NCBI GenBank assembly: GCA_019425655.1
Contig: NQWY01033934.1
Span: 1-64,000 of the forward strand
Length of the DNA: 64,000 nucleotides
Source of the DNA: Rhizophagus prolifer
Taxonomy: Eukaryota > Glomeromycota > Glomeromycetes > Glomerales > Glomeraceae
Direction: 5' to 3'
Under the pieces are notes generated by a model. The model did not search any database, had not been told where the DNA came from, and saw nothing but the letters and a program-made list of their open reading frames with translations. Below, one piece after another: positions 35,977-46,208 of the stretch. Made by a program: the position numbers and the translations under genes. The stretch's first letter is position 1; each line of letters opens with the position of its first letter.

Positions 35977-38016
35977 ATGTCAGCTGCCAGTCAATTGAAC
36001 GACAAGCAAGAAGAAGCCATGAAATATACTCAAGGCCCTTTATTGGTGCTTGCTGGCGCTGGTTCAGGTAAAACATCGGTAATTACCCGTAAAATTGCCT
36101 ATTTGGTGCAGCATTGTCGTATTCCTGCGCATCGTATTACAGCGATGACATTTACCAATAAAGCCGCACGTGAAATGAAAGAGCGTGTAACCAAGCTTTT
36201 ATCACGTGAAGAGGCAAAAGGCTTATCTGTTTCGACTTTCCATACGTTTGGCTTAAATCTTTTACGTTTAGAACTTAAAAATTTACCTTTAAAAGCTAAT
36301 TTTTCGATTTTGGATGCAGATGACTGTAAACGTATTTTGATGGATTTGATGCATCGCGATAATTTGTCTGGTGCAGAAAGCAAAGAATTAATTGCCAAGG
36401 CAATGAAAAAAATTTCAGATTGGAAGAACGATCTGATTTTGCCTGAACAAGCACATTCGACGTGTGAAACTCCTGAAGATGTCCAGTTTGCGCATCTTTA
36501 TCAACTTTATGAACGTAATTTACGTGCCTACAATGCTGTCGATTTTGATGACCTGATTGTTATGCCAACCCGCTTACTGCAAGAAAATGCAGAAGTACGT
36601 GACAAGTGGCAAAACCGCGTTCGTTATTTATTGGTCGATGAATATCAAGATACCAACACCGCGCAATATATTTTAGTGAAACTGTTGGTTGGTGTAATGG
36701 GACAGTTCACCGCGGTAGGTGATGACGACCAATCGATTTACGCATGGCGTGGAGCGAAGCCTGAAAACATGGCTTTGCTTAAACAGGATTTCCCAAATTT
36801 ACATATTATTAAGCTTGAGCAAAATTACCGCTCGACCAGCCGTATTTTGAAAGCTGCGAACTGCGTTATTCAGAATAACCCGCATATTTTTGATAAGAAA
36901 TTGTGGAGTGATAAAGGCCATGGTGAGGTCATCAGAATTATTACCTGCCGTAATGATGACGATGAAGCTGAACGCGTAGTCAAAGACTTACTGACTCATA
37001 AGCTGATGAACGGTAAGAACTGGAAAGATTACGCTGTATTGTACCGTGGTAACTTTCAAGCACGTGTATTAGAAACCCAGCTTCGCCAAATGCAAATTCC
37101 TTATAAACTCTCTGGCGGTACATCATTCTTCGCTCGTGCAGAAATTAAAGACGTGATGAGCTACTTACGTCTTATTATTAACCCTGAAGATGACAGTGCT
37201 TTCTTGCGTATAATTAATACGCCTAAACGTGCGATTGGCCCAGTTACTCTTGAGAAGTTGGGCTTATTCTCTCAAGAAAATAATTTATCTTTACTTGGTG
37301 CATCTTCTGACCAACGCTTAAGTATGGTTCTTCCTAAAAAAGCAGAAACTCAATTGCATGAGTTTGCCGACTTTATTGCGACATTTACGCGTGAGTTGCT
37401 AGAAGATGATGAGCCTGTGCCTAAAGTTCGTCAAATGATGAATGAAGCGGGTTATATCGATTATATTCGTGAACAGTCTGCAACGCCTGCTCAAGAGAAA
37501 AGTAAACTCGATAACATCGAGAATTTATTTACCAGTATTCAAAATCTGATTAATCGTGCAGAAGATGTTGATGAAAAGAACATTGAAAGCGTTATTCGAA
37601 AACTGGTCTTGCTCGATTTGTTAGAACAGCAGCAAGAAGAAGAGGACACTGACAAAGTAAACCTACTTACTTTGCATGCAGCAAAAGGTTTGGAGTTCCC
37701 ATATGTGTACATTATGGGACTTGAAGAAGAGCTTTTACCGCATAAAAACTCGATTGCAGCTGAAACCATTGAAGAAGAACGCCGTCTTATGTACGTGGGT
37801 ATTACCCGTGCACGTCAAGGCTTAACTTTAACTTTGGCAGAACAGCGTAAAAATGGTGGTCAAATGAAACAAATGACCCCAAGCCGTTTCCTTGATGAGC
37901 TTCCGCAAGACGAGCTCGAATGGTTAGGGCGTAAAAAGAAAATTGCAGCAAATGTTGACCCTAAAGAACAGGCTCAACAATATTTGGCAAATTTAAAAGC
38001 TTTATTAAAGCGTTAA
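35977..38016 (+). CDS. rep: Rep, ATP-dependent DNA helicase
   Basis: Rep is a superfamily 1A 3'-5' helicase that helps replication forks through protein roadblocks. The 679-residue product has motif I AGAGSGKT near 27-34, motif Ia TFTNKAAREMKER, motif II DEYQDTN, motif III DDQSIYAWRGA, motif V TLHAAKGLEF and motif VI EERRLMYVGITRA. Length and the YRGN block favour Rep over UvrD. It is followed after 24 bases by dut. Confidence 0.93.
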   Translation: MSAASQLNDKQEEAMKYTQGPLLVLAGAGSGKTSVITRKIAYLVQHCRIPAHRITAMTFTNKAAREMKERVTKLLSREEAKGLSVSTFHTFGLNLLRLELKNLPLKANFSILDADDCKRILMDLMHRDNLSGAESKELIAKAMKKISDWKNDLILPEQAHSTCETPEDVQFAHLYQLYERNLRAYNAVDFDDLIVMPTRLLQENAEVRDKWQNRVRYLLVDEYQDTNTAQYILVKLLVGVMGQFTAVGDDDQSIYAWRGAKPENMALLKQDFPNLHIIKLEQNYRSTSRILKAANCVIQNNPHIFDKKLWSDKGHGEVIRIITCRNDDDEAERVVKDLLTHKLMNGKNWKDYAVLYRGNFQARVLETQLRQMQIPYKLSGGTSFFARAEIKDVMSYLRLIINPEDDSAFLRIINTPKRAIGPVTLEKLGLFSQENNLSLLGASSDQRLSMVLPKKAETQLHEFADFIATFTRELLEDDEPVPKVRQMMNEAGYIDYIREQSATPAQEKSKLDNIENLFTSIQNLINRAEDVDEKNIESVIRKLVLLDLLEQQQEEEDTDKVNLLTLHAAKGLEFPYVYIMGLEEELLPHKNSIAAETIEEERRLMYVGITRARQGLTLTLAEQRKNGGQMKQMTPSRFLDELPQDELEWLGRKKKIAANVDPKEQAQQYLANLKALLKR

Positions 38017-38040
38017 TTTTTTTAATTTTTAGGAAATCCC

Positions 38041-38493
38041 ATGAAAGTTCAAGTTAAATTGCTCGATCCGCGTTTAGGTAAAGAATGGCCTTTACCTTCA
38101 TATGCAACAGCAGGATCAGCAGGTCTAGATTTACGTGCCTGTTTAGATGAAGCAATTGAAATTGAACCAGGCCAAACTGTATTGGTTAAAACAGGTATGG
38201 CGATTTATATTCATGATGTGAATTTTGCTGGTTTAATTTTACCGCGTTCAGGTTTAGGCCATAAACACGGCATTGTTCTTGGTAACTTGGTTGGATTAAT
38301 TGACTCGGATTATCAAGGTGAATTGATGGTTTCAGTTTGGAACCGTGGTCAAACGACTTTCCGTTTAGAACCGGGTGAGCGTTTAGCACAGTATGTTTTA
38401 GTTCCGGTGGTTCAGGCTGAGTTTCAACAAGTAGAGGAATTTGAAGAAACTTTACGCGGTGCTGGCGGCTTTGGTCACACGGGTAAACAATAA
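38041..38493 (+). CDS. dut: dUTP diphosphatase
   Basis: Dut hydrolyses dUTP to dUMP, protecting DNA from uracil and feeding thymidylate synthesis. The 150-residue product has all five trimeric dUTPase motifs: [47 protein letters not shown] and the C-terminal [10 protein letters not shown] loop. A TAGGAAA ribosome site precedes the ATG. The dut-algC-argB order is as in Pseudomonas. Confidence 0.96.
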   Translation: MKVQVKLLDPRLGKEWPLPSYATAGSAGLDLRACLDEAIEIEPGQTVLVKTGMAIYIHDVNFAGLILPRSGLGHKHGIVLGNLVGLIDSDYQGELMVSVWNRGQTTFRLEPGERLAQYVLVPVVQAEFQQVEEFEETLRGAGGFGHTGKQ

Positions 38494-38517
38494 TTAGCTT
38501 ATAAAAAATGATTGAAA

Positions 38518-38548
38518 GAAACGCCTGTTTTACAGGTGTTTCTTTTTA
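38518..38548 (+). terminator. Terminator after dut
   Basis: AAACGCCTG-TTTTA-CAGGTGTTT stem with one G-T pair, then a T-rich tract, before the separately promoted algC. Confidence 0.75.
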
Positions 38549-38687
38549 TGTCTTGAATGTTACAATGAATTATATTACAAAACGCTTTACTCATACTCTT
38601 TTAACTTTTTAGCAAATATCCTTTCAAACTTTGAATACTCTATGTTTTTGCGATAGATCAGATTGATCTTTAAATAGAAGATACGTT

Positions 38688-40106
38688 ATGAATGTAAGAC
38701 ACTCATTTCCAAAAAATATTTTCCGTGCTTACGATATCAGAGGCAAACTTTCTTATTTAACTACAGACGTCGTCCGTTCAATTGCCTATGGATTGGCACA
38801 ACAATATAAACAAGCAGCACAAACTCAATTAGTAATTGGCTATGATGCCCGTCTCACAAGTCCATCTTACGCTCATTTAATTGAAGAGATGTTAATAGAG
38901 CAGGGTTTAACAGTTACAAATATTGGTTGTTGCTCGACTCCGATGATGTATTACATTGCACGTGAGTTTGGCGGCAATGGCATTATGGTAACCGCTAGCC
39001 ATAATCCTAAATCAGATAATGGTATTAAATGGATATTAAAAGGGGAACCTCCATCCCCAGAAATGATTCAGCAAGTCGGTGAGTTTGCGCAAACTTATGT
39101 TCCTGTTCATCCAATATCATTATTAGAATTATCAACTCCTCAATTTAAATCAGAATTTTGCAAAAAATACCAACAGACTCTTTTTAACGATATTCAACTC
39201 AGACGCCCATTAAAAATTGTATTAGATGGTTTACATGGTTCGGCAGGGCATTGTGCGAAACTGGTACTTGAAAAAATGGGATGTGAAGTCATTGCTTTAC
39301 GTACTGCCCCAAATGGCGAGTTTCCTGACCATGCGCCAGACCCTTCACATGCTGCACATTTAAAAGAACTGCGTAAAACGATTGTTGAACAAGATGCAGA
39401 TATTGGTATTGCGCTTGATGGTGATGGCGATCGTGTCGTATTACTCGATGAAAAAGCAAATATTCTGACAGCGGATCGTCTTTTATCACTTTTTGCACAA
39501 ATGTGCCTAGAACATCAGCCAGATAAAGAAATTGTATTTGATGTGAAATGTTCGCTTATGGTTCAAAGAACTGTAGAGCAACTACGCGGTAAACCGAAAA
39601 TGATTCGTACTGGAAGTAGCTTCCTTCGTTCATATTTATCTAAGTCTAAAGGGCAAGCCATTTTTGGTGGTGAATACGCGGGTCATTATGTGTTCAATGA
39701 TGGTCGTGGTTTTGGATATGACGATGGAATATATGCTGCACTGCGTGTAATGGAATATTTTACTCAATCTAAAGCAAAAACTATTTCTGAGTTATTTTCT
39801 ATTTATCCTGAGAGATGCTGTACCGAGGATACTTACATCAGTACTCACCATTCAGACCCTAAACATGTACTACAAGACATTGAAATTTTGAGCCATCGTC
39901 TAGGCGCACATATTAGTAAAATTGATGGTGTACGTCTTGATTTTGAGGATGGTTTTGGCATTATTCGAGCATCAAATACAGGTGAGTATTTTACCGTAAG
40001 ATTTGATGCTGATAGTCCTTTACGTTTAAAGGAAATCCAGCAAAAATTTATTGATATGTTGCAAGAGCGTTACCCGCAAATTGCACAAGAACTTTCTGAA
40101 GCCTAA
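38688..40106 (+). CDS. algC: Phosphomannomutase/phosphoglucomutase (AlgC type)
   Basis: The enzyme interconverts hexose 6- and 1-phosphates for capsule, LPS and exopolysaccharide precursors. The 472-residue product is an alpha-D-phosphohexomutase. Its phosphoserine is in VTASHNPKSDNGIK near residue 104, the Mg loop is DGDGDR, the sugar-binding loop is GEYAGHYVFND, and the phosphate-binding site is RASNTGEYFTVRFD at the C-terminus. It has 15 bases to argB. Confidence 0.93.
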   Translation: MNVRHSFPKNIFRAYDIRGKLSYLTTDVVRSIAYGLAQQYKQAAQTQLVIGYDARLTSPSYAHLIEEMLIEQGLTVTNIGCCSTPMMYYIAREFGGNGIMVTASHNPKSDNGIKWILKGEPPSPEMIQQVGEFAQTYVPVHPISLLELSTPQFKSEFCKKYQQTLFNDIQLRRPLKIVLDGLHGSAGHCAKLVLEKMGCEVIALRTAPNGEFPDHAPDPSHAAHLKELRKTIVEQDADIGIALDGDGDRVVLLDEKANILTADRLLSLFAQMCLEHQPDKEIVFDVKCSLMVQRTVEQLRGKPKMIRTGSSFLRSYLSKSKGQAIFGGEYAGHYVFNDGRGFGYDDGIYAALRVMEYFTQSKAKTISELFSIYPERCCTEDTYISTHHSDPKHVLQDIEILSHRLGAHISKIDGVRLDFEDGFGIIRASNTGEYFTVRFDADSPLRLKEIQQKFIDMLQERYPQIAQELSEA

Positions 40107-41030
<924 letters not shown>

Positions 41031-41046
41031 AGTGAGTATTTTTATG

Positions 41047-41073
41047 AAAGATCACGCTAAGTGGTCTTTTTTT
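41047..41073 (+). terminator. Terminator after argB
   Basis: AAAGATCAC-gctaa-GTGGTCTTT stem with one G-T pair, followed by a T tract. Confidence 0.8.
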
Positions 41074-41147
41074 ATGTCATTTAATTTTGGTCATTTTTTT
41101 GTCATGAGCTTTGACTAGTGTAAGGGGTGTCACTAGGAGCGTTCATT

Positions 41148-41930
41148 ATGCTGGAAAAATTTAATCAATATCGCCAAACCTGGACTTTGCCTCTAAATCG
41201 CCATAAGACTACCAATCAAACACAGTTTCGCTTTGAATGGGTTGATAATTTAAAAGAATTACAAGATGTACAACGGTTCCGTGCACAACAGTTTAGTAAA
41301 CAATTTGGCATTCATTTTGAAGATAATTTAGATCAAGATATTTACGATTTTAGTTGTGAGCATGCAGTATTACGTGAGAAATGGACGGGAGAGATTGTGG
41401 CTTATACACGACTTAAACTCTTCCAAGGCCATGAAATTGGACAAAGCTATAGTGCCCATGAGTTTGATATTGTCCCTCAGTTATCACACTTGCCAAACGT
41501 ATTGGAAATAGGGCGTACCTGTGTGCATCCGCGCTTTCGTAATGGTAAGGCACTTTCTACGCTTTGGATGAACCTTGCACCTAAAGTGTTGTGGTCAATG
41601 CGTGCTAAATACTTGATGGGCTGTGTGAGTATTCACCTTCAGGATAATTTGGCTAGAGCGTACTATACGCACCGCCAGATTCAGCAATTACCAGACGCTA
41701 AAACCATCGATATTCGTTCTAAAAAGATTTATGAACCTGAATATCCAGAGTTTAGTTTTCCTCAAGATGAGCGCATGCCAAAACTGTTCCAAATGTATTT
41801 GAGTATGCAATCTAAACTGTCTAAAGAAGCATTTTTCGATGATAAATTTAATTGTCTGGATTACTTTGTATTCTTAGAAGTGAATAAAATTGCCACTTCA
41901 TTTGTAATGAACAAAATGGCTCAACGATAA
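41148..41930 (+). CDS. GNAT-fold acyltransferase, OlsB-like
   Basis: The 260-residue protein resembles OlsB-type N-acyltransferases, which attach a 3-hydroxyacyl chain from ACP to ornithine or lysine to make aminolipids. Typical blocks are RFRAQQFSKQFGI near the N-terminus, GEIVAYTRLKLF, and VLEIGRTCVHPRFRNGKALSTLWMNLAP with the Cys and Arg of the family. The ATG at 41148 follows AGGAG at 41135-41139. A GTG upstream is less likely. Acinetobacter makes lysine aminolipids; whether this is the enzyme is inference. Confidence 0.7.
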   Translation: MLEKFNQYRQTWTLPLNRHKTTNQTQFRFEWVDNLKELQDVQRFRAQQFSKQFGIHFEDNLDQDIYDFSCEHAVLREKWTGEIVAYTRLKLFQGHEIGQSYSAHEFDIVPQLSHLPNVLEIGRTCVHPRFRNGKALSTLWMNLAPKVLWSMRAKYLMGCVSIHLQDNLARAYYTHRQIQQLPDAKTIDIRSKKIYEPEYPEFSFPQDERMPKLFQMYLSMQSKLSKEAFFDDKFNCLDYFVFLEVNKIATSFVMNKMAQR

Positions 41931-42038
41931 AGATATCTTATATTTTGTAATAGCGAGCGCATATTGGGATTTACAAGCTATTTTACTCTCATGCACAATA
42001 GTGCGTATGGGGTAATGAAGCGAAAAGTTTAGAACAAT

Positions 42039-42887
42039 ATGTGCCAGCTATTAGGAATGAATTGTGCAACACCAACGGATATCACTTTTTCTTTCCGTGG
42101 TTTTTCACAGCGCGCAGGAATTACCTCTGACCATAGTGATGGCTTTGGTATCGCTTTTTTTGAAGACAAGGCATGTCGCTTATTTGTAGATAACCAGTCT
42201 GCGGTTGAATCGCCAATTGCCGACCTTATTCGTAATTATCCTATCAAATCACGCAATGTGATTGCGCATATTCGTAAGGCGACCCAAGGTAAAATTACAC
42301 TGGAAAACTCGCATCCATTTATTCGGGAATTATGGGGACGTCATTGGATTTTTGCTCATAATGGCGATTTACATGATTTTGATCCACCTTTAAGCGGACG
42401 TTTTACACCTGTAGGTAATACAGATAGTGAAAGAGCATTTTGTTATTTATTAGATCAACTGGTAGAAGTATTTGGTTATGAAGAGCCAAGTCTTGAGCAA
42501 ATATTTGAAGTATTAGAAAAGATTTCTCCGCAAATTGCAGAATATGGCACCTTTAATTTCTGTTTATCTAATGGTAAAGCTTTATTTAGTTATGCAATTA
42601 CTAAATTGCATTGGTTAGTCCGAGAATATCCATTTAACAATGCACATTTAATTGATTTAGATGTTGAAGTTGATTTTAGTCAAGTGACTACACCAGAAGA
42701 CCGAGTGGCAGTCATCACCACTGAGCCTTTAACCCATAATGAAAACTGGACAGCTTATCAACCGGGTGAAATGATTTTATTCCAAAATGGAATGCCTATA
42801 AAAAAAGCAATAACACATGTTGAAAGATTAATACGTGAAGAGAAAAATCCGGAACTTAAACGTATTACTCGTGCAGATCAATATTAA
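42039..42887 (+). CDS. Class II glutamine amidotransferase, YafJ-like
   Basis: This 282-residue protein consists only of an Ntn-type glutaminase domain. The N-terminal nucleophile would be Cys2 after Met removal (MCQLLGMN). HIRKATQG, ENSHPFIRELWGRHWIFAHNGDL and GNTDSERAF match YafJ and related amidotransferases. There is no synthetase domain, so the acceptor of the released ammonia is unknown. It appears monocistronic and ends before a long inverted repeat. Confidence 0.88.
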   Translation: MCQLLGMNCATPTDITFSFRGFSQRAGITSDHSDGFGIAFFEDKACRLFVDNQSAVESPIADLIRNYPIKSRNVIAHIRKATQGKITLENSHPFIRELWGRHWIFAHNGDLHDFDPPLSGRFTPVGNTDSERAFCYLLDQLVEVFGYEEPSLEQIFEVLEKISPQIAEYGTFNFCLSNGKALFSYAITKLHWLVREYPFNNAHLIDLDVEVDFSQVTTPEDRVAVITTEPLTHNENWTAYQPGEMILFQNGMPIKKAITHVERLIREEKNPELKRITRADQY

Positions 42888-42941
42888 TTTTAACTAAAAT
42901 AAATATAATTCTTTTAAAAACATGTATTTTTATTTACTTAG

Positions 42942-42975
42942 CGATAAAGTATTTTGTTTAAAAAATACTTTATCG
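42942..42975. terminator. 14-bp perfect hairpin, probable terminator of the amidotransferase gene
   Basis: CGATAAAGTATTTT and AAAATACTTTATCG flank a six-base loop. The stem is AT-rich and the following T-run is short, so efficiency is uncertain. The remaining spacer to 43137 is extremely AT-rich and must contain the hemerythrin promoter. Confidence 0.55.
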
Positions 42976-43137
42976 TTTTAGTTGGTTAATATTAATTAAT
43001 TTTATGTAAATCAATACTTTGGGGTTTAATTCATTTTTATTATATAAAGCCGACAAAATAGGTTTGTTTTTATTTATCCCCTTTAACTATAAAATGCGAT
43101 TTATGCAACAGTCATTGAACATCATTGGGGGTGGTGT

Positions 43138-43593
43138 ATGAAAATGAAATGGGCTTTAGAATATAATACCGGTATTGAAGTTATTGATGAGCAACATAAA
43201 CGAATACTTGATTATATTAATCAGATTGATGATGTAAAAGATGATGAAGATAGACGTCGTATTAAAGATGTTTTAGATAATATTATCGATTATACGCAGT
43301 CTCATTTTACTTTTGAAGAAAGTTTACAAGAAGAAGCCGATTATAAATATAGAGTACCTCATAAACGTGTACATGACTTATTTATTAAAAAAATTGAGCT
43401 ATATCGTGAACGTTTTGAAATGGGTCATACCATTGAAGCTGAATTACAAGAAATTTTGGCTAAATGGCTCATTAATCATATTCAACATGATGATGCCGAT
43501 TATGTAGGAGCAGTAAAAGAAAATATGATGGGGATCATTAGAGAAAAGGAAAAGAAGAAAGGAAAAAACTGGTTCGCCCGTTTTTTCTCATAA
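43138..43593 (+). CDS. Bacteriohemerythrin
   Basis: This 151-residue single-domain hemerythrin has all seven expected di-iron ligands: His20 (DEQHKRIL), His56 and Glu60 (SHFTFEE), His75 and His79 (HKRVH), and His plus Asp in the HIQHDDADY region. Bacterial hemerythrins bind O2 reversibly and are tied to oxygen or metal sensing and storage. A positively charged tail (EKEKKKGKNWFARFFS) with an amphipathic end could touch the membrane. It is transcribed alone. Confidence 0.9.
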   Translation: MKMKWALEYNTGIEVIDEQHKRILDYINQIDDVKDDEDRRRIKDVLDNIIDYTQSHFTFEESLQEEADYKYRVPHKRVHDLFIKKIELYRERFEMGHTIEAELQEILAKWLINHIQHDDADYVGAVKENMMGIIREKEKKKGKNWFARFFS

Positions 43594-43629
43594 ATTTAAC
43601 TAGAAAAACTCTAAATTATCGTTAGCGCG

Positions 43630-43661
43630 GCAAACTATCGTTTCGGTGGTTTGCTTTTTTT
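43630..43661 (+). terminator. Terminator after the hemerythrin gene
   Basis: GCAAAC and GTTTGC, extended inwards by weaker pairs, followed by seven T. Confidence 0.75.
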
Positions 43662-43730
43662 ATGGCGCAAACTTTGATTTTCATGCATGAGACGGGCAAA
43701 ATATCTATAGACTTTTTCAAGGAATGCATA

Positions 43731-44813
43731 ATGCAGGACATACCTATGTCACGTTGGTTATCGCCTCTTATGGCGTTTTGCTTATCTTTTGTCATCATGG
43801 CTACTTTGGCCCCAACTATGGGCATCCAGATTGATCGTCAGCTCGATTTCTGGTTATTGTGGTTTGGTACAATGTTGTTATTGGCATTACCAGTTTGTTA
43901 TTTGGAAATTGCCTTAGCAAAACGATCTAAAACGACCGCTTTAAATGCGCTATCGAGTCTAACTCGTGAAGCAGATAGTTCATCTAAATGGCGTGTGGTT
44001 GGCTGGCTTGCTGTTGTTTTTATTCCTTTCTTAGCTGGTAATGTTTTGAGCACTGCAAGCAATATATTAGTTGCACAATTTGCTCCAAGTATTTCTGGGC
44101 AAATTATTTTTGCAGGCCTTGCGGTTGCTGCCTTAGTACTATCTTTTATTCCACGTCAAATTCTTATTTTATTAATGACTGTTGGAGTAATTGCTTCTAT
44201 TGTGTTGGCAAACATGATGGGAACGACTTTACAACCTTGGCATTGGACCAATGTTGAGTTCAAAGAGTGGGGTAATGCAACTGTACTTGCTCTTGTAGCG
44301 AGCGGTTTGGGTTTAGGACTTTACTGGCAAAATACAGTGGGTACAGTTAAAGCAGAAGAAGGTGCAACTAAAACTGTGCTGCCAATTTGGTTGGCCCAGC
44401 TTATTGCTGTAATTGCTTTTGGCTTCTTTTCGCTTCAAGCTCAATTACCTGTTTTGACGTGGATATTTACAGGTGTGATGACATCTGCGCTATTTGTGCA
44501 ATTGGCGCGAGAACAATTAGCTCAGCGTCAGCTCATGATTGTTTTACAGTGGGTAATTATTGTTGTTGCAATTGCAGTTTGGGCAGTGCCTGAACTTCAT
44601 CACTTATTTACGCTAATTCTTATGCTTTGGGGCTTACTCATTAGTTTGATATATGCCATTTTTGCTGGCTGGATTATGAAAATTAGCCATTTGCGTAAAT
44701 CAATGAATTTCAGCAACGAGCTTTTCTATAATTTATGGCGTATTGCTGTACGAATTGTTTTGCCACTTTCAATTGTTCTGGCAATGGTTGCCGTAATTGG
44801 ACAAAGTATTTAA
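43731..44813 (+). CDS. NSS/SNF-like sodium-dependent transporter, short form
   Basis: This polytopic protein of about 360 residues has around ten membrane segments. The C-terminal block AGWIMKISHLRKSMNFSNELFYNLWRIAVRIVLP and the N-terminal MSRWLSPLMAFCLSFVIM are those of neurotransmitter-sodium-symporter family members, but the protein is shorter than the usual 440-500 residues and lacks the clear GNxWRFPY sodium-site signature. The function may therefore differ. Starts at 43731 and 43746 both have AGGA-type sites. Its stop overlaps the rnfH ATG. Confidence 0.7.
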   Translation: MQDIPMSRWLSPLMAFCLSFVIMATLAPTMGIQIDRQLDFWLLWFGTMLLLALPVCYLEIALAKRSKTTALNALSSLTREADSSSKWRVVGWLAVVFIPFLAGNVLSTASNILVAQFAPSISGQIIFAGLAVAALVLSFIPRQILILLMTVGVIASIVLANMMGTTLQPWHWTNVEFKEWGNATVLALVASGLGLGLYWQNTVGTVKAEEGATKTVLPIWLAQLIAVIAFGFFSLQAQLPVLTWIFTGVMTSALFVQLAREQLAQRQLMIVLQWVIIVVAIAVWAVPELHHLFTLILMLWGLLISLIYAIFAGWIMKISHLRKSMNFSNELFYNLWRIAVRIVLPLSIVLAMVAVIGQSI

Positions 44814-45136
44814 TGGAACGCACTCAGCAAGTTTGGGTGGCTTTTGCCGCACCAGAACAACAGTTTCTCATTTCTATTCCATTTGTAGAGGGCATGAGTG
44901 CTTTGCAGGCAGTACAAGCAAGTGGTTTGTTAAATCAAGTTGAATTGCCAGAACCTCTTCAGCTCGGTGTTTTTGGAGTAAAAGTAGAAACGGATACAGC
45001 ATTAAATGTGGGTGATCGAGTTGAGGTTTATAGACCTTTAACAATTAATCCAAAAGACATCCGCCGTAATCGTGCTGCGAAGAACCCTGTAGGCCGCTAC
45101 ATTAAAAGTAATCGCTTTAAGCAATCAGCTCAATAA
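44813..45136 (+). CDS. rnfH: RnfH/RatB family protein
   Basis: This 107-residue small protein with a ubiquitin-like beta-grasp fold (UPF0125) has VWVAFAAPEQQFLISIPFVEGMSALQAV at the start and VEVYRPLTINPKDIRRNRA near the end, the family signature. It neighbours bamE as in E. coli, where ratA-rnfH-bamE are adjacent. It starts within the preceding stop (TAATG). The molecular role is unsettled. Confidence 0.9.
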   Translation: MERTQQVWVAFAAPEQQFLISIPFVEGMSALQAVQASGLLNQVELPEPLQLGVFGVKVETDTALNVGDRVEVYRPLTINPKDIRRNRAAKNPVGRYIKSNRFKQSAQ

Positions 45137-45139
45137 GCA

Positions 45140-45178
45140 AAACCCCTCAAGTTTTTTCACTTGAGGGGTTTCTTTTTA
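45140..45178. terminator. Terminator between rnfH and bamE
   Basis: AAACCCCTCAAG and CTTGAGGGGTTT, a 12-pair perfect stem, then a T-rich run. It lies between convergent genes. Confidence 0.92.
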
Positions 45179-45191
45179 TTAGAAAAAACGA

Positions 45192-45590
45192 TTATAGTGG
45201 CGGGGGAGTTAAAATCGCTTCTTTAGAAGCTGGTAAACCTGGTTGCGATTCTGGAATAGTCTCTAAACCTTCAATTTTAGTTACAGTTCCAGTACTATCA
45301 AAGTAAATTTTTAAATGCTGACCATGTGCTGCGGGGATTTTCGCTTTTTTAGCATATGTTCCCGGGATATAGTTGTAGATATAGTCCCAACGTTGTGGAT
45401 TGAGAGGATCAGTCACTGTTGGGCTACCAAGCAAAAAGCGCACTTGCTGGAAATTCATGCCGACTTGTACTTGAGAGGCTTGAGCTTTAGTCAATGGAGT
45501 CCCTTGAGGAATATCAACCTTATATACACCAAAGATTGAACAACCAGCTAGGAGTGAAGTGACGAATAACGTCAGCACGAGTTTTTGCAT
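45192..45590 (-). CDS. bamE: BamE, outer-membrane assembly lipoprotein
   Basis: BamE is a small lipoprotein of the beta-barrel assembly machine. The 132-residue product has a lipoprotein signal with lipobox LAGC (Cys about residue 17) and the SmpA/OmlA core GMNFQQVRFLLGSPTVTDPLNPQRWDYIYNY. The C-terminus is longer than in E. coli, with a Pro-rich tail. It is divergent from fur, sharing an upstream region of about 110 bases, as in Pseudomonas (omlA-fur). Confidence 0.93.
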   Translation of the reverse strand: MQKLVLTLFVTSLLAGCSIFGVYKVDIPQGTPLTKAQASQVQVGMNFQQVRFLLGSPTVTDPLNPQRWDYIYNYIPGTYAKKAKIPAAHGQHLKIYFDSTGTVTKIEGLETIPESQPGLPASKEAILTPPPL

Positions 45591-45701
45591 TTTGCTACAC
45601 TATCCCAATAAATTATGATGCATTTGATCAAAGGATAGATCATACTTCATCTAAATTCTATTGCCTATTCCAACTTGAGATTTGTTGAGAGACCTTTTTT
45701 C

Positions 45702-46139
45702 ATGCCTATTTCCAATCAAGATTTGCGCAAAGCTGGACTTAAAGTTACCCTTCCACGAATTAAGATTTTGGAATTATTAGAAAATTCAAAACAACATCAT
45801 CTTAGCGCTGAAGATATTTATAAGACTTTGTTAGAGCAAGGGGAAGATGTCGGCCTTGCGACAGTTTACCGTGTGTTAACACAATTTGAAGCTGCGGGCA
45901 TTATTCAACGTCATCATTTTGAAAATAATCATTCTGTTTTCGAAATTATGCAAGAAGATCACCACGATCACTTAGTTTGCCAAAACTGTAACAAAGTTAT
46001 TGAATTTACTAATGATGTTATCGAGAAAGAACAGCATGCTGTAGCAGACCAACATGGGTTTACCTTAACAGGTCACTCATTAAATCTCTATGGTTACTGT
46101 AATGAACCTGAATGTCAGGATGCATTGCGCAAGAAATAA
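45702..46139 (+). CDS. fur: Fur, ferric uptake regulator
   Basis: Fur is the iron-responsive repressor. The 145-residue product starts at the ATG at 45702 (MPISNQDLRKAGLKVTLPR); an upstream in-frame start at 45675 adds residues foreign to the family. The winged helix (GLATVYRVLTQFEAAGI) is followed by the metal-binding HHDHLVCQNCNKVIEF and the C-terminal CNEPEC Cys pair. Gene order with bamE is conserved. A Fur box in its own promoter was looked for but not convincing. Confidence 0.96.
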   Translation: MPISNQDLRKAGLKVTLPRIKILELLENSKQHHLSAEDIYKTLLEQGEDVGLATVYRVLTQFEAAGIIQRHHFENNHSVFEIMQEDHHDHLVCQNCNKVIEFTNDVIEKEQHAVADQHGFTLTGHSLNLYGYCNEPECQDALRKK

Positions 46140-46164
46140 TCGTTTTCACATAAAGATAACAAAT

Positions 46165-46199
46165 AAAAAAGGAAGGTTACGTTTAACCTTCCTTTTTTT
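46165..46199. terminator. Terminator between fur and pilU
   Basis: AAAAGGAAGGTTA and TAACCTTCCTTTT form a long perfect stem between A and T tracts. It serves convergent genes on both strands. Confidence 0.93.
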
Positions 46200-46208
46200 A
46201 TGAAGAAA

